Origin: Benincasa hispida
Lineage: Eukaryota; Streptophyta; Magnoliopsida; Cucurbitales; Cucurbitaceae
Length of the DNA: 64,000 nucleotides
Assembly: GCF_009727055.1 (NCBI RefSeq)
Contig: NC_052357.1
Location: forward strand, 3,228,610-3,292,609
Direction of reading: 5' to 3'
Positions 34,550-46,459 of the stretch are shown piece by piece (the first letter of the stretch is position 1; every line of letters begins with the position of its first letter). The notes under the pieces are model-generated. The model was not told the origin of the DNA. It saw only the letters and a list, made by a program, of their open reading frames with translations, and did no database searches. The position numbers and the translations under genes were made by a program.

Positions 34550-36297
34550 ATCTCCCACTTGGACTAAAACTTTAGTGGGTTACAAATATATACAATGTTG
34601 AGAAAAGAGAAAAAAAAAAAAAACAATAACTAGGGCATTTATATGCCATTGACATTCTCCCACTTGCCCTAGATTGATGAAGCTCGTAGTCTCAGTCCAC
34701 CAGGTGACCCTCGAACATTTTAGCCGTGAGGGCCCTTGTAAAAGAATCAACAAGATTATCCTCAGATGCTATTTTCATGACTGTCACGTCTCCTCTGTGT
34801 ATTATCTCCCTAATGAGATGGTACTTTCGCTCGATGTGTTTGCCATGCTTTGGCTCCTAAGTTCCTTTGAGCTGACAACTACTCCACTGTTATCACAATA
34901 CAGGGTGATTGACAGATGCATATTTGGAACCACTTCTAAATCTATCAGGAACTTTCTGAGCCATACTGCTTCTTTAGTTGCTTCACATGCAACTGCATAT
35001 TTAGCTTCCATCGTGGAATCAACAATACAACTTTTTTTTATGCTTCTCCACACTATACTCCTCCATTTAGAGTGGATACTAATCCTAAGTAGATCTTCCT
35101 AGAATCTACATCAGTCTGAAAATCAGAATCAGTGTATCCCATAAGGATTAAATCCTTAGGATCATACACGAGCATATGGTCCCTTGTTCTCCAAAGATAC
35201 TTGAGGATGTTCTTAACAACAGTCCAATGACTATGTCCAAGGTTGGACTAAAATCTGCTAACGATTCCAACTGCAAAACATATTTCGGGACGTGTACATA
35301 ATATAGCGTACATCAAACTTCCGACTGCTAATGCATAAGGAATTCTTTTCATTTCCTCAACTTCTTGAGGTGTCTTAGGACACTGTTCTTTAGACAAATG
35401 AATTCCGTATCTAAAAAGTAACATACACTTTTTGGAATTTTTCATGTTATTTTTTGACAACATCTTGTCAATATAAGATGCTTGAGAAAGCGCTAGCATT
35501 TTATTCTTGCGATTCCGAACAATTTGGATTCCAAGAACATATTGTGTATCTCCAAAATCTTTCATTTGAAATTGCAATGCTAGCCATCACTTTATGTCAG
35601 CAAGGAATCCTGTCTCATTCCCAATGAGTAGGATATCATCAACATAAAGTACCAAGAAAGCTACAGCCTTGCTGACTATTTTCTTATAACACAAGGTTCA
35701 TCAACATTATGATCAAATCCATAAGATTTGATCGCAGTGTCAAATCTTATATTCTAGGATCGAGATGCTTGTTTTAATCCATAAATGGATCTATTAAGCT
35801 TGCAAAGTTTTTGCTCCTGACCCTGTTTAATAAACCCTTTTGATTGAGACATATAAATACTTTCGCCACGATGACCATTTAAAAAGGCTGTCTTGACATC
35901 TCTTTGCAAAAATTTCATAATCATAGAAAGCAACAATGGATAAAAGTATTCTAATAGATTTAATCATAGCAACGGAGAGAAGGTTTCTTCATAGCCTACC
36001 CCCTCTCATTGGGTAAAACCTTTTGCCACGAGTCTGGCTTTGTAGGTTTGCACCTTACCCGTTTGGTCTTGCTTTCTCTTGTAGATCCTTTGCAACCAAT
36101 AGGTTTTACTCCATTTGGTTGATATACAAGCTCCCAGATAGAATGGAAGTAAATTGACTCCATTTCTAGGTCCATGGCTTCTATCCATTGATCTCCATCT
36201 ACATCTTCCATTACCTATTTAGAGATCAATGGATCCTCTAAGCCATCATCAGGTATGATGACATGAGTTTCTGTTAAATCCATATAGCGGTGTTGAA
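34550..36297 (-). pseudogene. Ty1/copia pol (RT and RNase H), reverse strand
   Basis: Minus-strand order is linker, RT (EDVDGDQWIEAMDLEMESI, DVKTAFLNGHRGESIYMSQ, an intact YVDD near 35,640, and QMKDFGDTQYVLGIQI), RNase H (CIVDSTMEAKYAVACEATKE, LYCDNSGVV) and polypurine tract. Stops and frameshifts break it into pieces. The upstream part was displaced by the solo LTR insertion at 36,303 and continues at 47,995-48,220 in the same frame. Integrase and gag are not seen. Confidence 0.85.
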
Positions 36298-36651
36298 CAA
36301 CTTGTTGGGATTGGTGTCCTAATTCTCCCGGTGGTCTCGTAGTTTGTAAATATTTTGTACACATATTGTTATTAATAAAATAAATGTTATTTTATAAGCA
36401 TTTACTCAAATCCAATAAACTAAGATCTGTGGTATTTCATGTAACTTAAGCATGTATGTGGAGACATACAAGTGGATCATGCCTTAAGTAATAACCTAAA
36501 TGGTTTGTAGTAGATGGATAAAGGAGGGATACCTTATCCTAATGACACTACAGATATGACCTGCTTTGTAGATGTTACAAGTGTTGTAAAGTGCTACAAA
36601 TGGTCTGATCTTGACCATTCATGTGAAGACATGCGAGCGGGGGTATCCTAT

Positions 36652-36679
36652 TGATAACGGACAGAAATGCACGTTATCA
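36652..36679 (+). other. LTR-tip hairpin
   Basis: TGATAACG at 36,652-36,659 is the exact reverse complement of CGTTATCA at 36,672-36,679. The centre CAGAAATG can extend the pairing by two more base pairs (C-A with T-G) past two mismatches. The matching position of the second Athila-like element has a similar hairpin (52,602-52,629). Confidence 0.7.
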
Positions 36680-38305
36680 TAGTGCTAAGTTCTTAAACAA
36701 TGCTAGCTTGCATTGATAAAATATGTTAGATTGCGTCCAAAAAGCATCAAATTTATAATATTGCGATCACATGCGTTCATCGCATAGAATAGTTGATTTT
36801 TGTATTTTTGTGCAGAATATGCGATGATGCAAGGTGGAAATTGCGATCATAGGAAATCATTGGTTGAGCGCAGCATCACCGCAAGACTTTGCGGTGATCG
36901 TGTTCGCAAACATTTGCTCGAGAAAGATTGCCGTAACTTGGTCGGCGTAACACGGTGGGCGCATCTTGGTGAAAGGTTAATTAATCGCGATGGGACGGAA
37001 AGCTGATGACAATCGATTCTGAATTAAGTTAACAGCCACTAACGATAACAAATACATTCAGCTTTTCAGTGACAAATATTCGGCGCATTAATCAGGGAAT
37101 TAAAGACGTCCCATCTGTGCAATCATGAGAGAGAAGCCGCCGTTCACCCTGGATGTTCTATAAATACCAAAGGCATCCTTCAGAAAAGGGGTTCATCGTT
37201 CCACCAGTTCGAAAATTCATATGTTCGGATCGCTCGTCTTTGTTCATAGTTTTCCTTTCATTTTAAGGTGGAGCAAGAGAATAGTGGTGACGCTAGAGAT
37301 CGCTCAGGGATACTCGAGAGAGAGCCTTGAGGCGTAGAAGCAGAGAGCGAGATTATCTTTTGAACACGAGTAGAAAAACAGTGTAAAAGCCTGGGCAGCA
37401 AGAGATTGCTACCAGGTTCTTTATTCTATTCTTGCATTGTTGTTTTATACTTCATCTTTACATTTATACAATAGAAGTTCTTATTCTATATCTGTTCACT
37501 CTCCTAGTACGCATAGTAGCTAAACTAATCGAATGGGTTGAGAAGAACTAAGCTAACATGGCCTAGGAGTTCATTGCTTGCGATTATCTTGTGTTATGGT
37601 GTGCCAAATACCCCTTTAGAGTTACTTGAGAGAAAGTCTAAAGAAAGAACCTAAGACTCGAGAGAGCTAAGTTAGAATCTAGGCTCGAGACAACAAGATT
37701 AGAACTGCATAATCAAGAGATAGGGACTTAGAGATAAACTATATTTGCCAACCTGCATCGCATGCATCCTAGAGATATGAATGATATTATGTGGTCACCT
37801 TATTTGTGTGTGTTATTCTGTCATCGCATAAATAGGAATAGAGGCTTATGTGTAGGTTCTATAGACTTATTGCATATATCGCATGCGTTCTAGCATTAGA
37901 AGTCGTAGCATTCGCATCGAGAGATAGTTTACTATTGTATGCATGTTGCATGATCGCAAATCATGAACGCGTCCTAGGAAATATTAGCCGAAACCCTTCT
38001 CAACTCGTTCACCGCATGCTCATCATATCTTCCGTTTACCAACTCTTTTCAAACTCCGCCACATTTTTTATTTTTTTTTTATCATCGCAAACAACAACCT
38101 CAACAACTATTTATTTATTTGGTTACCACAAAGTTTTCCTAAAAATTACCAACGCAACCTGTTTTCACAAGTCCCTGAGTTCGACCCTGGACTTACCAGA
38201 AACTTGGTGGAGTTTACACTTGGATTCTGCTGAGGAAATTTGAGTGCTCAACGCAATTTCACCATCCCATATCATCCATAATTCACTTCATAAAATCAAG
38301 CATCG
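36652..38305 (+). repeat. Athila-like 5' LTR, 1,654 bp
   Basis: Runs from TGATAACGG to CAAGCATC just before the primer-binding site. 37,053-38,305 aligns with the 3' LTR at 45,188-46,459. The first 28 bases can fold into a hairpin. Small ORFs such as 36,800-37,006 show no known domain. Confidence 0.8.
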
Positions 38306-38311
38306 AGTTTT

Positions 38312-38329
38312 TGGCGCCGTTGTCGGGGA
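38312..38329 (+). other. Primer-binding site, Asp tRNA
   Basis: TGGCGCCGTTGTCGGGGA differs by one base from the complement of the plant aspartate tRNA 3' end, the usual primer of Athila/Tat-type elements. Confidence 0.8.
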
Positions 38330-38468
38330 CTTCGACAAAATAGTGTGCTAACGGTAATTTTTCTGATTTCTTCTCTCAATCTCTGGCGGATTACGACCCA
38401 GAGATTGAGAGAACGTTTAGATGGAGACTGAGAGACCGCCAACAGCAACCACAGTCAGATAAAGAAAG

Positions 38469-40366
38469 ATGGCGGAGCAGCCTGGAAATGGAGCACCAAA
38501 TGATAACAATGTCATGGCGAATCTAATCCTGCTAGCAAACGATCGCAATAGACCCATTAGAGACTATGCATCGCCAAACCTCTATGATTTCTCTCCAGGA
38601 ATCATAAGGCCTGCCCTCGATGGAAGCAGATTCGAAATGAAGCTGGTGATGCTGCAAATGATCCATACTGTAGGACAATTCGGAGGAAGGCGTGGCAAAG
38701 ACCCGCACGCCCACCTCTGAAGCTTTATTGAAATCTGCAATACTTTTGTGTTCCTGAACATCTCTGCCGAAGAAGTTCGACTAACTTTGTTCCCATTTTC
38801 TCTCTGTGATGAGGCTAGAAAATGGGCGTATTCTCTCGAACCGTGAGAGATCACTTCATGGGAACAGGTTGTGGAGAAGTTTATGAAGAAATACTTTCCA
38901 CCTACTGAGAATGCCAGACGAAGGAAACTAATTACAAATTTTGAACAAGACATGGACGAATCACTCAACGATACCGGGGAGAGGTTTAAAAGGTTGGTCA
39001 GGGATTGTCCACACAATGGTTTGCCAGACTGCCTTCAGATGGAAATTCTTTTATCATGGTTTGAATCCCGCTTCGCAGACCGCTGTCAATGCGACAACCG
39101 TTAGTGGTCTACTTGATAAAACGTATGACGAGGCGAAGAATATCTTGGATCGCATCTCTAAGAACCAAAAATATTGGAGAGAGAGTGATCAGAGATTGAG
39201 AATCAAAGACAATGATGCAAGTAATGGTGTTATTGCTTCACTACAAAATCAGATGATCGCAATGATGAACTTAATCCAGGGAATTGCGATCAGCAGCCCA
39301 ACATCGCAAAATGGGCAAATTAACGTAATCAGTCAAAATACCGCAAGGTGTGCGACTTGTGGTGATGGGCACGCGATGGAAGATTGCTCGCAAAATCTAC
39401 ATTCCGTTTACTTTGTAAAAAATAATCCCTTTTTGAATACCTACAACCCCAGGTGGAGAAACCCCCAATTTTGCTTGGAAGAATCAGCAACAAAATTTCC
39501 AACCCATGGCACAGAAAGAAGAGCCACCAGGATTCTTCCCACGCAACAACGGTCAGACAAACAATCAAGCAAGTAGCTCACAACCACCGCAATCCTCTTC
39601 CTTGGAAAGCCTATTGAAGCAATACATAGAGAAAAACGAAATTGTGCTTAAAAGTCAGGCTACGTCCATATGCAATCTAGAACTACAGATGGGCCAGATT
39701 GCGAGTGAGCTAAAGAGAAGACCACAAGGGGCTTTTCCGAGTTCAACAGAACTCCCACGCAACTCGGGGGGATCAGGTAAAGAGCAATGTCAGGTTGTGA
39801 CATTGCGAAGTGGGAAGACTGTGGAGGGAGAAAAGAAGGAGCTTAGTCGGACAGCTCCCATTACGGTTGAACTTGAAATTGTGGTGACACAAGAAGAAGA
39901 AGGAGAAAAAGAAGCAGTAGAACCAGAGGTTGCGTCGACCTCAAAGCCAACTGAGATGGGGACCATGAAAGTGCAGTTACCCCCTTTCTTGCAGAGACTA
40001 AGAAAGAAAAAGAATGAAGAGGTACAGTACCAACGCTTTTTGTCTATGTCAAAACAATTACATATTAATATTCCATTCAGTGAAGTGATTAAGGAAATGC
40101 CTGCCTACGAAAAGTTTATGAAGGATATGGTAACCAAGAAGAGGGGAGCTGGTAAGTTTGCCACAGTGGCGTTAATACAAAGTTCAAAATCAATAATTCC
40201 ACTGAAGATGAGCGATCCTGGGAGCTTTGCTATTACTTGCTCCATAGGAGGACTGTACATCGGGAAAGCCTTGTGTGACCTGGAAGCCAACATAAATTTG
40301 ATGCCTCTATCGATATTTAGGCAGTTAAATGTGGGGAAACTTGTGCCCACAACGGTGACTCTCTAA
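38469..40366 (+). pseudogene. Athila-like gag with zinc knuckle, first copy
   Basis: Starts MAEQPGNGAPNDNNVMANLI and continues through YDFSPGIIRPALDGSRFEM and FMKKYFPPTENARRRKLI to a knuckle CATCGDGHAMEDC (about 39,353-39,391), then LELQMGQIASELKRRPQ and the start of protease. Two in-frame TGA codons (about 38,718 and 38,846) and a frameshift near 39,045 break it. Gag would form the particle core. The protease end carries CDLEANINLMPLS, where active relatives have a D-x-G-A triad, so Glu replaces the Gly. Confidence 0.85.
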
Positions 40367-41100
40367 CTGGCCGATAGATCTCTGATGCATTCAGAGGGAA
40401 AGGTGAAGGACGTGCTGATAACCATTGACAAATTTATCCTACCAGCCGACTTCATCATTTTGGACTACGAGGCCGACAAAGATGTGCCCATCATTCTGGG
40501 GTGACCATGTTTATCAACAGGTCGTGCTTAGATTGACGTGCATAAAGGGGAAATCACTTTGAGCATCAACGGACAGAAGCTCAAGTTCAACAAAATTCAT
40601 GCCATGAAGTTTTCGGATGAAGAAGACCTGCATGACTTAGATGATGACCAGAATTTGATTGAAGAAGAAAAGTTTGATGAAGAAAATGAAGAAGAGGATG
40701 CCAGCGCATTTATTGCTGCCTGTAATGTGATTATAACAAAACAAGCAAGGAAGAAGAAATGATCACAGACCAAGAAGAAGGGCCAACAGAAAAAGAAGAA
40801 GGAAAAACAACGCAACCATCCCTAGAAGAACCACCGACACTGGAATTAAAGACCCTATCGAATCATTTAAAGTATGCATTTTTGGGGCAAAATGAGAAGC
40901 TGCCTATTATTATTTCGTCTGAGCTGAACGAAGACTAGGATAATGCATTGATGAGCATTCTAAGGAAGCATGTGCGAGTAATTGACTGGACGCTCGCCGA
41001 CATTAGAGGAATTAGCCCAGTGTACTGTATGCACCGCATTCGTTTTGAAGAGGACCACAAAGCAACGATCGAACATTAGTACAGACTTAACCTTGCGATG
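40367..41100 (+). pseudogene. Protease-RT linker
   Basis: Contains PADFIILDYEADKDVPIILG, HKGEITLSINGQKLKF and an acidic Asp/Glu/Lys-rich stretch (40,600-40,760), then decayed equivalents of the LKYAFLG and GWTLADI motifs. Stops at 40,364, 40,502 and beyond interrupt it. Confidence 0.7.
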
Positions 41101-41779
41101 AAATGATTAGGTCGTAAAAAAGGAGATCATTAAATGATTAGATGCGGGCATTATCTATCCTATAGCAGATAGCACATGGGTCAGCCCCGTGCAGTGTGTT
41201 CCGAAAAAAGGCGGCATGATGATAATCCCGAATGAAAACAATGAATTAATACCGCAAAGGACCATCACTAGGTGGCGCATTTGCATGGATTATCGCAAGC
41301 TGAGCGCGGCCACAAAGAAAGATCATTTCCCTCTACCATTCATTGATCAAATTCTAGACTGGCTAGCTGGAAATGACTTTTATTGCTTTCTGGATGGTTA
41401 TGTTGGGTACAACAAAATTATGATAGCTCCAAAAGACCAAGACAAGACCATATTCACTTGCCCATATGGGACCTTTGCTTTTCACCGCATGCCGTTCGGC
41501 CTCTGCAATGCGTCAAGCACATTCAAAAGGTGTATGATGGCCATCTTTTCAGACTATCTTGAGGACTCTGTCGAAATCTTTATGGACGACTTCTCTCTTT
41601 ATGGGAACATTTATGAAGTCTGTCTAGCCAACTTGGAGAAGATACTGAAGAGATGCGAAGAGATGAATCTAGTGCTTAATTGGGAAAATTTTCATTTCAT
41701 GGTGAAGGACGGCATTGTTGGGACACAAGGTTTCCCAGGATGGGTTAGAGGTGGACAAAGCAAAAATCAAAGCAATTGA
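41101..41779 (+). pseudogene. Reverse transcriptase
   Basis: Includes DAGIIYPIADSTWVSPVQCV, RWRICMDYRKLSAATKKDHF, YGTFAFHRMPFGLCNASS and the catalytic FMDDFSLYG. The core of the RT domain is complete, but a frameshift near 41,720 separates it from RNase H and upstream stops prevent expression. Confidence 0.85.
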
Positions 41780-42383
41780 AAAATTTCCACCTTCAACAAG
41801 CGTGAAGGCTATACGAAGCTTTTTAGGGCACGCTGGATTCTACAGACCCTTTGTCAAAGATTTTTCCAAAATAGCGCGACCATTGAGTGCGTTATTAGAG
41901 GCCGACAGAAAATTTGATTTTGAAAACAACTGCCTCAATGCATTCAGAGTATTGAAGAATGTGCTGATTATTGCACCCTTATTGATTGCACCAGACTGGA
42001 TACTTCCTTTTGAAATAATCTGCGATGCAAGGTGGTATGCGATGGGAGCAGCTTTGGCACAGAAAGAAAAACAATCTTGCATCCCATCGCAAATGCGAGT
42101 AAAGCTTCTGGCGGTAATTTTCGCGTTGGAAAAATTTCGATCATATCTGTTGGGGACAAAGACACTCATCCATACTGATCATTCGGCAATAAAGTACTTA
42201 ATGACAAAGAAGGACACAAAGCCAAGGTTGATCAGATGGGTTCTCCTCCTTCAAGAATTTGATATAGAAATAATTGATCAAAAGGGGATGGAGAACCAAG
42301 TTATGGATCACTTGTCCAGATTGGAAAATCTTGAGGTTGATTGCAATGAGTCTGAGGTGAGTGTGGTGTTCCCAGATGAGTAA
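41715..42383 (+). pseudogene. RNase H
   Basis: Open frame with the RT thumb ([20 protein letters not shown]) followed by the RNase H region ([40 protein letters not shown]) and [17 protein letters not shown]. Ends at TAA 42,381-42,383, where the family normally reads on into integrase. Confidence 0.8.
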
Positions 42384-43020
42384 TTGTTCCGTATTGAAGA
42401 ATTGCCCTGGTATGCAGACATAGTCAATTATCTGGTTTGTGAGCAATTTCCTAAAGATTACACCTACCACCAACAGAGGAAGCTCAAACATGAATGCAGA
42501 CATTATTATTGGGATGAGCCAAATCTGTATAAAAGAGGGGCAAACCAGATTTTGCGATTATGCGTACCTAATGCTGCTCAACAACGCATATTATCGCAAT
42601 TTCACGACTCACCATATGGTGGGCACTTTGGAGGACAGGGCACCGCCGCTAAAGTTTTACAGAGTAGATTCTTTTGGCCTACATTGTTTAAGGATGTAGC
42701 TGACTACATAATGAAGTGTGATCCATGCCAACGCATAGGTAACATTTCATGGAAACATGCAATGGCAATGAACACCATCTTAGAGCTTGAATTGTTCGAC
42801 CTATGGGGTATTGATTTCATGGGACCATTCCCTCCCTCAAATGGTAAACATTACATTTTATTAGCCATCGATTATGTCTCCAAGTGGGTAGAGACAATAG
42901 CATGCGCTGAAAGTGATGCGACGGTAGTCTCTCAGTTCCTGAAGAAACATATTTTCACTCGTTTTGGCACTCCCCGTGTCATCATAAGTGATGAAAGGTC
43001 CCACTTTGTCAACCATAAGG
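42384..43020 (+). pseudogene. Integrase, truncated within the catalytic core
   Basis: The zinc-binding HHCC part is visible (H-D-S-P-Y-G-G-H and C-D-P-C), then the first catalytic Asp in WGIDFMGPFP and the second in IISDERSHF. The sequence stops before the catalytic Glu because at 43,023 it joins a second copy of the gag leader. Confidence 0.8.
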
Positions 43021-43022
43021 GA

Positions 43023-45188
43023 TTCGACAAAATAGTGTGCTAACGGTAATTTTCTGATTTCTTCTCTCAATCTCTGGCGGATTACGACCCAGAGATTGAG
43101 AACGTTAGATGGAGACTGAGAGACCGCCAACAGCAACCACAGTCAGATAAAGAAGATGGCGGAGCAGCCGGGAAATGGAGCACAAATGATAACAATTCAT
43201 GGCGAATCTAATCCTGCTAGCAAACGATCGCAATAGACCCATTAGAGACTATGCATCGCCAAACCTCTATGATTTCTCTCCAGGAATCATAAGGCCTGCC
43301 CTCGATGGAAGCAGATTCGAAATGAAGCTGGTGATGCTGCAAATGATCCATACTGTAGGACAATTCGAGGAAGGCGTGGCAAAGACCCGCACGCCCACTC
43401 TGAAGCTTTATTGAAATCTGCAATACTTTTGTGTTCCTGAACATCTCTGCCGAAGAAGTTCGACTAACTTTTTCCATTTCTCTCTGTGATGAGGCTAGAA
43501 AATGGGCGTATTCTCTCGAACCGTGAGAGATCACTTCATGGAACAGGTTGTGGAGAAGTTTATGAAGAAATACTTTCCACCTACTGAGAATCCAGACGAA
43601 GGAAACTAATTACAAATTTTGAACAAGACATGGACGAATCACTCAACGATACCGGGGAGAGGTTTAAAAGGTTGGTCAGGGATTGTCCACACAATGGTTT
43701 GCCAGACTGCCTTCAGATGGAAATTCTTTTATCATGGTTTGAATCCCGCTTCGCAGCCCGCTGTCAATGCGACAACCGTTAGTGGTCTACTTGATAAAAC
43801 GTATGACGAGGCGAAGAATATCTTGGATCGCATCTCTAAGACCAAAAATATTGGAGAGAGAGTGATCAGAGATTGAGAATCAAAGACAATGATGCAAGTA
43901 ATGGTGTTATTGCTTCACTACAAATCAGATGATCGCAATGATGACTTAATCCAGGGAATTGCGATCAAGCAGCCCAACATCGCAAAATGGGCAAATTAAC
44001 GTAATCAGTCAAAATACCGCAAAGGTGTGCGACTTGTGGTGAGGGCACGCGATGGAAGATTGCTCGCAAAATCTACATTCCGTTTACTTTGTAAAAAATA
44101 ATCTTTTTTGAATACCTACAACCCCAGGTGGAGAAACCCCCAATTTTGCTTGGAAGAATCAGCAACAAAATTTCCAACCCATGGCACAGAAGAAGAGCCA
44201 CCAGGATTCTTCCCACGCAACAACGGTCAGACAAACAATCAAGCAGTAGCTCACAACCACCGCATACCCTCTTCTTGGAAAGCCTATTGAAGCAATACAT
44301 AGAGAAAAACGAAATTGTGCTTAAAAGTCAGGCTACGTCCATATGCAATCTAGAACTACAGATGGGCCAGATTGCGAGTGAGCTAAAGAGAAGACCACAA
44401 GGGGCTTTTCCGAGTTAAACAGAACTCCCACGAACTCGGGGGGATCAGGTAAAGAGCAATGTCAGGTTGTGACATTGCGAAGTGGGAAGACTGGGAGGGA
44501 GAAAAGAAGGAGCTTAGTCGGACAGCTCCATACGGTTGAACTTGAAATTGTGGTGACACAAGAAGAAGAAGGAGAAAAAGAAGCAGTAGAACCAGAGGTT
44601 GCGTCGACCTCAAAGCCCACTGAGATGGGGACCATGAAAGTGCAGTTACCCCCTTTCTTGCAGAGACTAGAAAGAAAAAGAATGAAGAGGTACAGTACCA
44701 ACGCTTTTTGTCTATGTCAAAACAATTACATATTAATATTCCATTCAGTGAAGTGATTAAGGAAATGCCTGCCTACGAAAAGTTTATGAAGGATATGGTA
44801 ACCAAGAAGAGGGGAGCTGGTAAGTTTGCCACAGTGGCGTTAATACAAAGTTCAAAATCAATATTCCACTGAAGATGAGCGATCCTGGGAGCTTTGCTAT
44901 TACTTGCTCCATAGGAGACTGTACAATCGGGAAAGCCTTGTGTGACCTGGAAGCCAACATAAATTTGATGCCTCTATCGATATTTAGGCAGTTAAAATGT
45001 GGGGAACTTGTGCCCACAACGGTGACTCTCTAACTGGCCGATAGATCTCTGATGCATTCAGAGGGAAAGGTGAAGGACGTGCTGATAACCATTGACAAAA
45101 TTTATCCTACCAGCCGACTTCATCATTTTGGACTACGAGGCCGACAAAGATGTGCCCATATTCTGGGTGACCATGTTTATCAACAGGT
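43023..45188 (+). pseudogene. Second copy of leader plus gag, riddled with single-base indels
   Basis: Corresponds to 38,331-40,522 throughout (2,166 versus 2,192 bp). Differences are mostly one-base deletions and insertions, often in short homopolymers (for example AACTTTTTCC for AACTTTGTTCCC), with very few substitutions, so every frame is broken repeatedly. It replaces the end of integrase, the 3' internal region and the start of the 3' LTR. This may be unpolished duplicate sequence rather than a real duplication. Confidence 0.85.
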
Positions 45189-46459
45189 ACATTCAGCTTT
45201 TCAGTGACAAATATTCGTCGTATCAATCAGGGAATTAAAGATGTCCCATCTGTGCAATCATGAGAGAGAAGTCGTCGTTCACCCTGGATGTTCTATAAAT
45301 ACCAAAGGCTTCCTTCAAAAAAGGGGTTCACTGTTCCACCAGTTCGAAAATTCATACGTTCGGATCGCTCGTCTTTGTTCATAGTTTTCCTTTCATTTTA
45401 AGGCGGAGCAAGAGAAGAGTGGTGATGTTGGAGATCACTCAGGGCAACTCAAGAGAGAACCTTGAGGCGTAGAAGTCGAGAGCGGGCCAACTCTTGCGAG
45501 AGCGAGATTATCTTTTGAACATAAGTAGAAAAACAGTGTAAAAGCCAGGGTAGCAAGAGATTGCTATCAGGCTCTTTATTCTATTCTTGCATTGTTGTTT
45601 TGTACTTCATCTTTACATTTATACAATAGAAGTTCTTATTCTACATCTGTTCACTCTTTTAGTACGCATGAGTAGATAAACTAGTCGAATGGGCTGAGAA
45701 GAACTAAGCTAACATGACCTAGGAGTTCATTGCTTGCGATTATCTTGTGTTATGCTGTGCCAAATACCCCTTTAGAGTTACTTAAGAGAGAGTCTGAAGA
45801 AAGAACCTAAGACTCGAGAGAGCTAGGTTAGAATCTAGACTCAAGAGAGCAAGATTAGAACTGCATAATCAAGAGATAGGGACTTAGAGATAAGCTCTGT
45901 TTGCCAACTTGCATTGCATGCATCCTAGAGATAGGTATGATATTATGTGGTCGCCTTATTTGTGTGTGTTATTCTGTCATCACATAAATAAGAATAGTGG
46001 CTTATGTAGGTCCTATAGACTTATCGCATATATCACATGCATTCTAGTATTAGAAGCCGTAGCATTCACATCGAGAGATGGTTTACTATTGTATGCATGT
46101 TGCATGATCGCAAAGCATGAATGCATCCTAGGAAGTGTTAACCGAAACCCTTCTCAATTCGTTCACCGCATACTCATCGTATCTTCCATTTACCAACTTT
46201 TTTCAAACTCCCCCCGCATTTATTATTTTTTTTATCATCACAAACAACAACCTCAACAAATATTTATTTATTTGGTTACCGCAAAGTTTTCCTAAAAATG
46301 ACAAATGCAACCTGTTTTCATAAGTCCCTGAGTTCGACCCTGGACTTACCAGGAAACTCAGTGGAATTTACACTTGGATTCCACTGAGGAAACTTGAGTG
46401 GGCAACGCAATTTCACCATCGCATATCATCCATAATTTACTTCATAAAATCAAGCATCA
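45188..46459 (+). repeat. Athila-like 3' LTR, truncated at its start
   Basis: Begins at the point equivalent to 37,053 of the 5' LTR and runs to the true end at CAAGCATCA. It has a small extra segment near 45,485 and many transitions relative to the 5' LTR. Confidence 0.8.

Larger units (their letters stand above)
36652..46459 (+). mobile_element. Athila-like Ty3/gypsy element, 9.8 kb, CCTAT duplication
   Basis: Ends are TGATAACGGACAG and AATCAAGCATCA, flanked by CCTAT (36,647-36,651 and 46,460-46,464). Order: 5' LTR, Asp-tRNA primer-binding site, gag, protease, RT, RNase H, integrase truncated at about 43,020, a second copy of gag, and a 3' LTR lacking its first ~400 bp. Gag motifs, the FMDD RT box and the Asp-tRNA primer site fit the Athila lineage. 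In-frame stops and frameshifts make it defective. The two LTRs differ by many C-to-T type changes, so the insertion is not recent. Confidence 0.9.

Noticed and set aside
36800..37006. 68-codon ORF in the Athila-like 5' LTR
   Set aside because: No recognisable domain, and it falls in the LTR section absent from the 3' LTR, so its conservation cannot be assessed.
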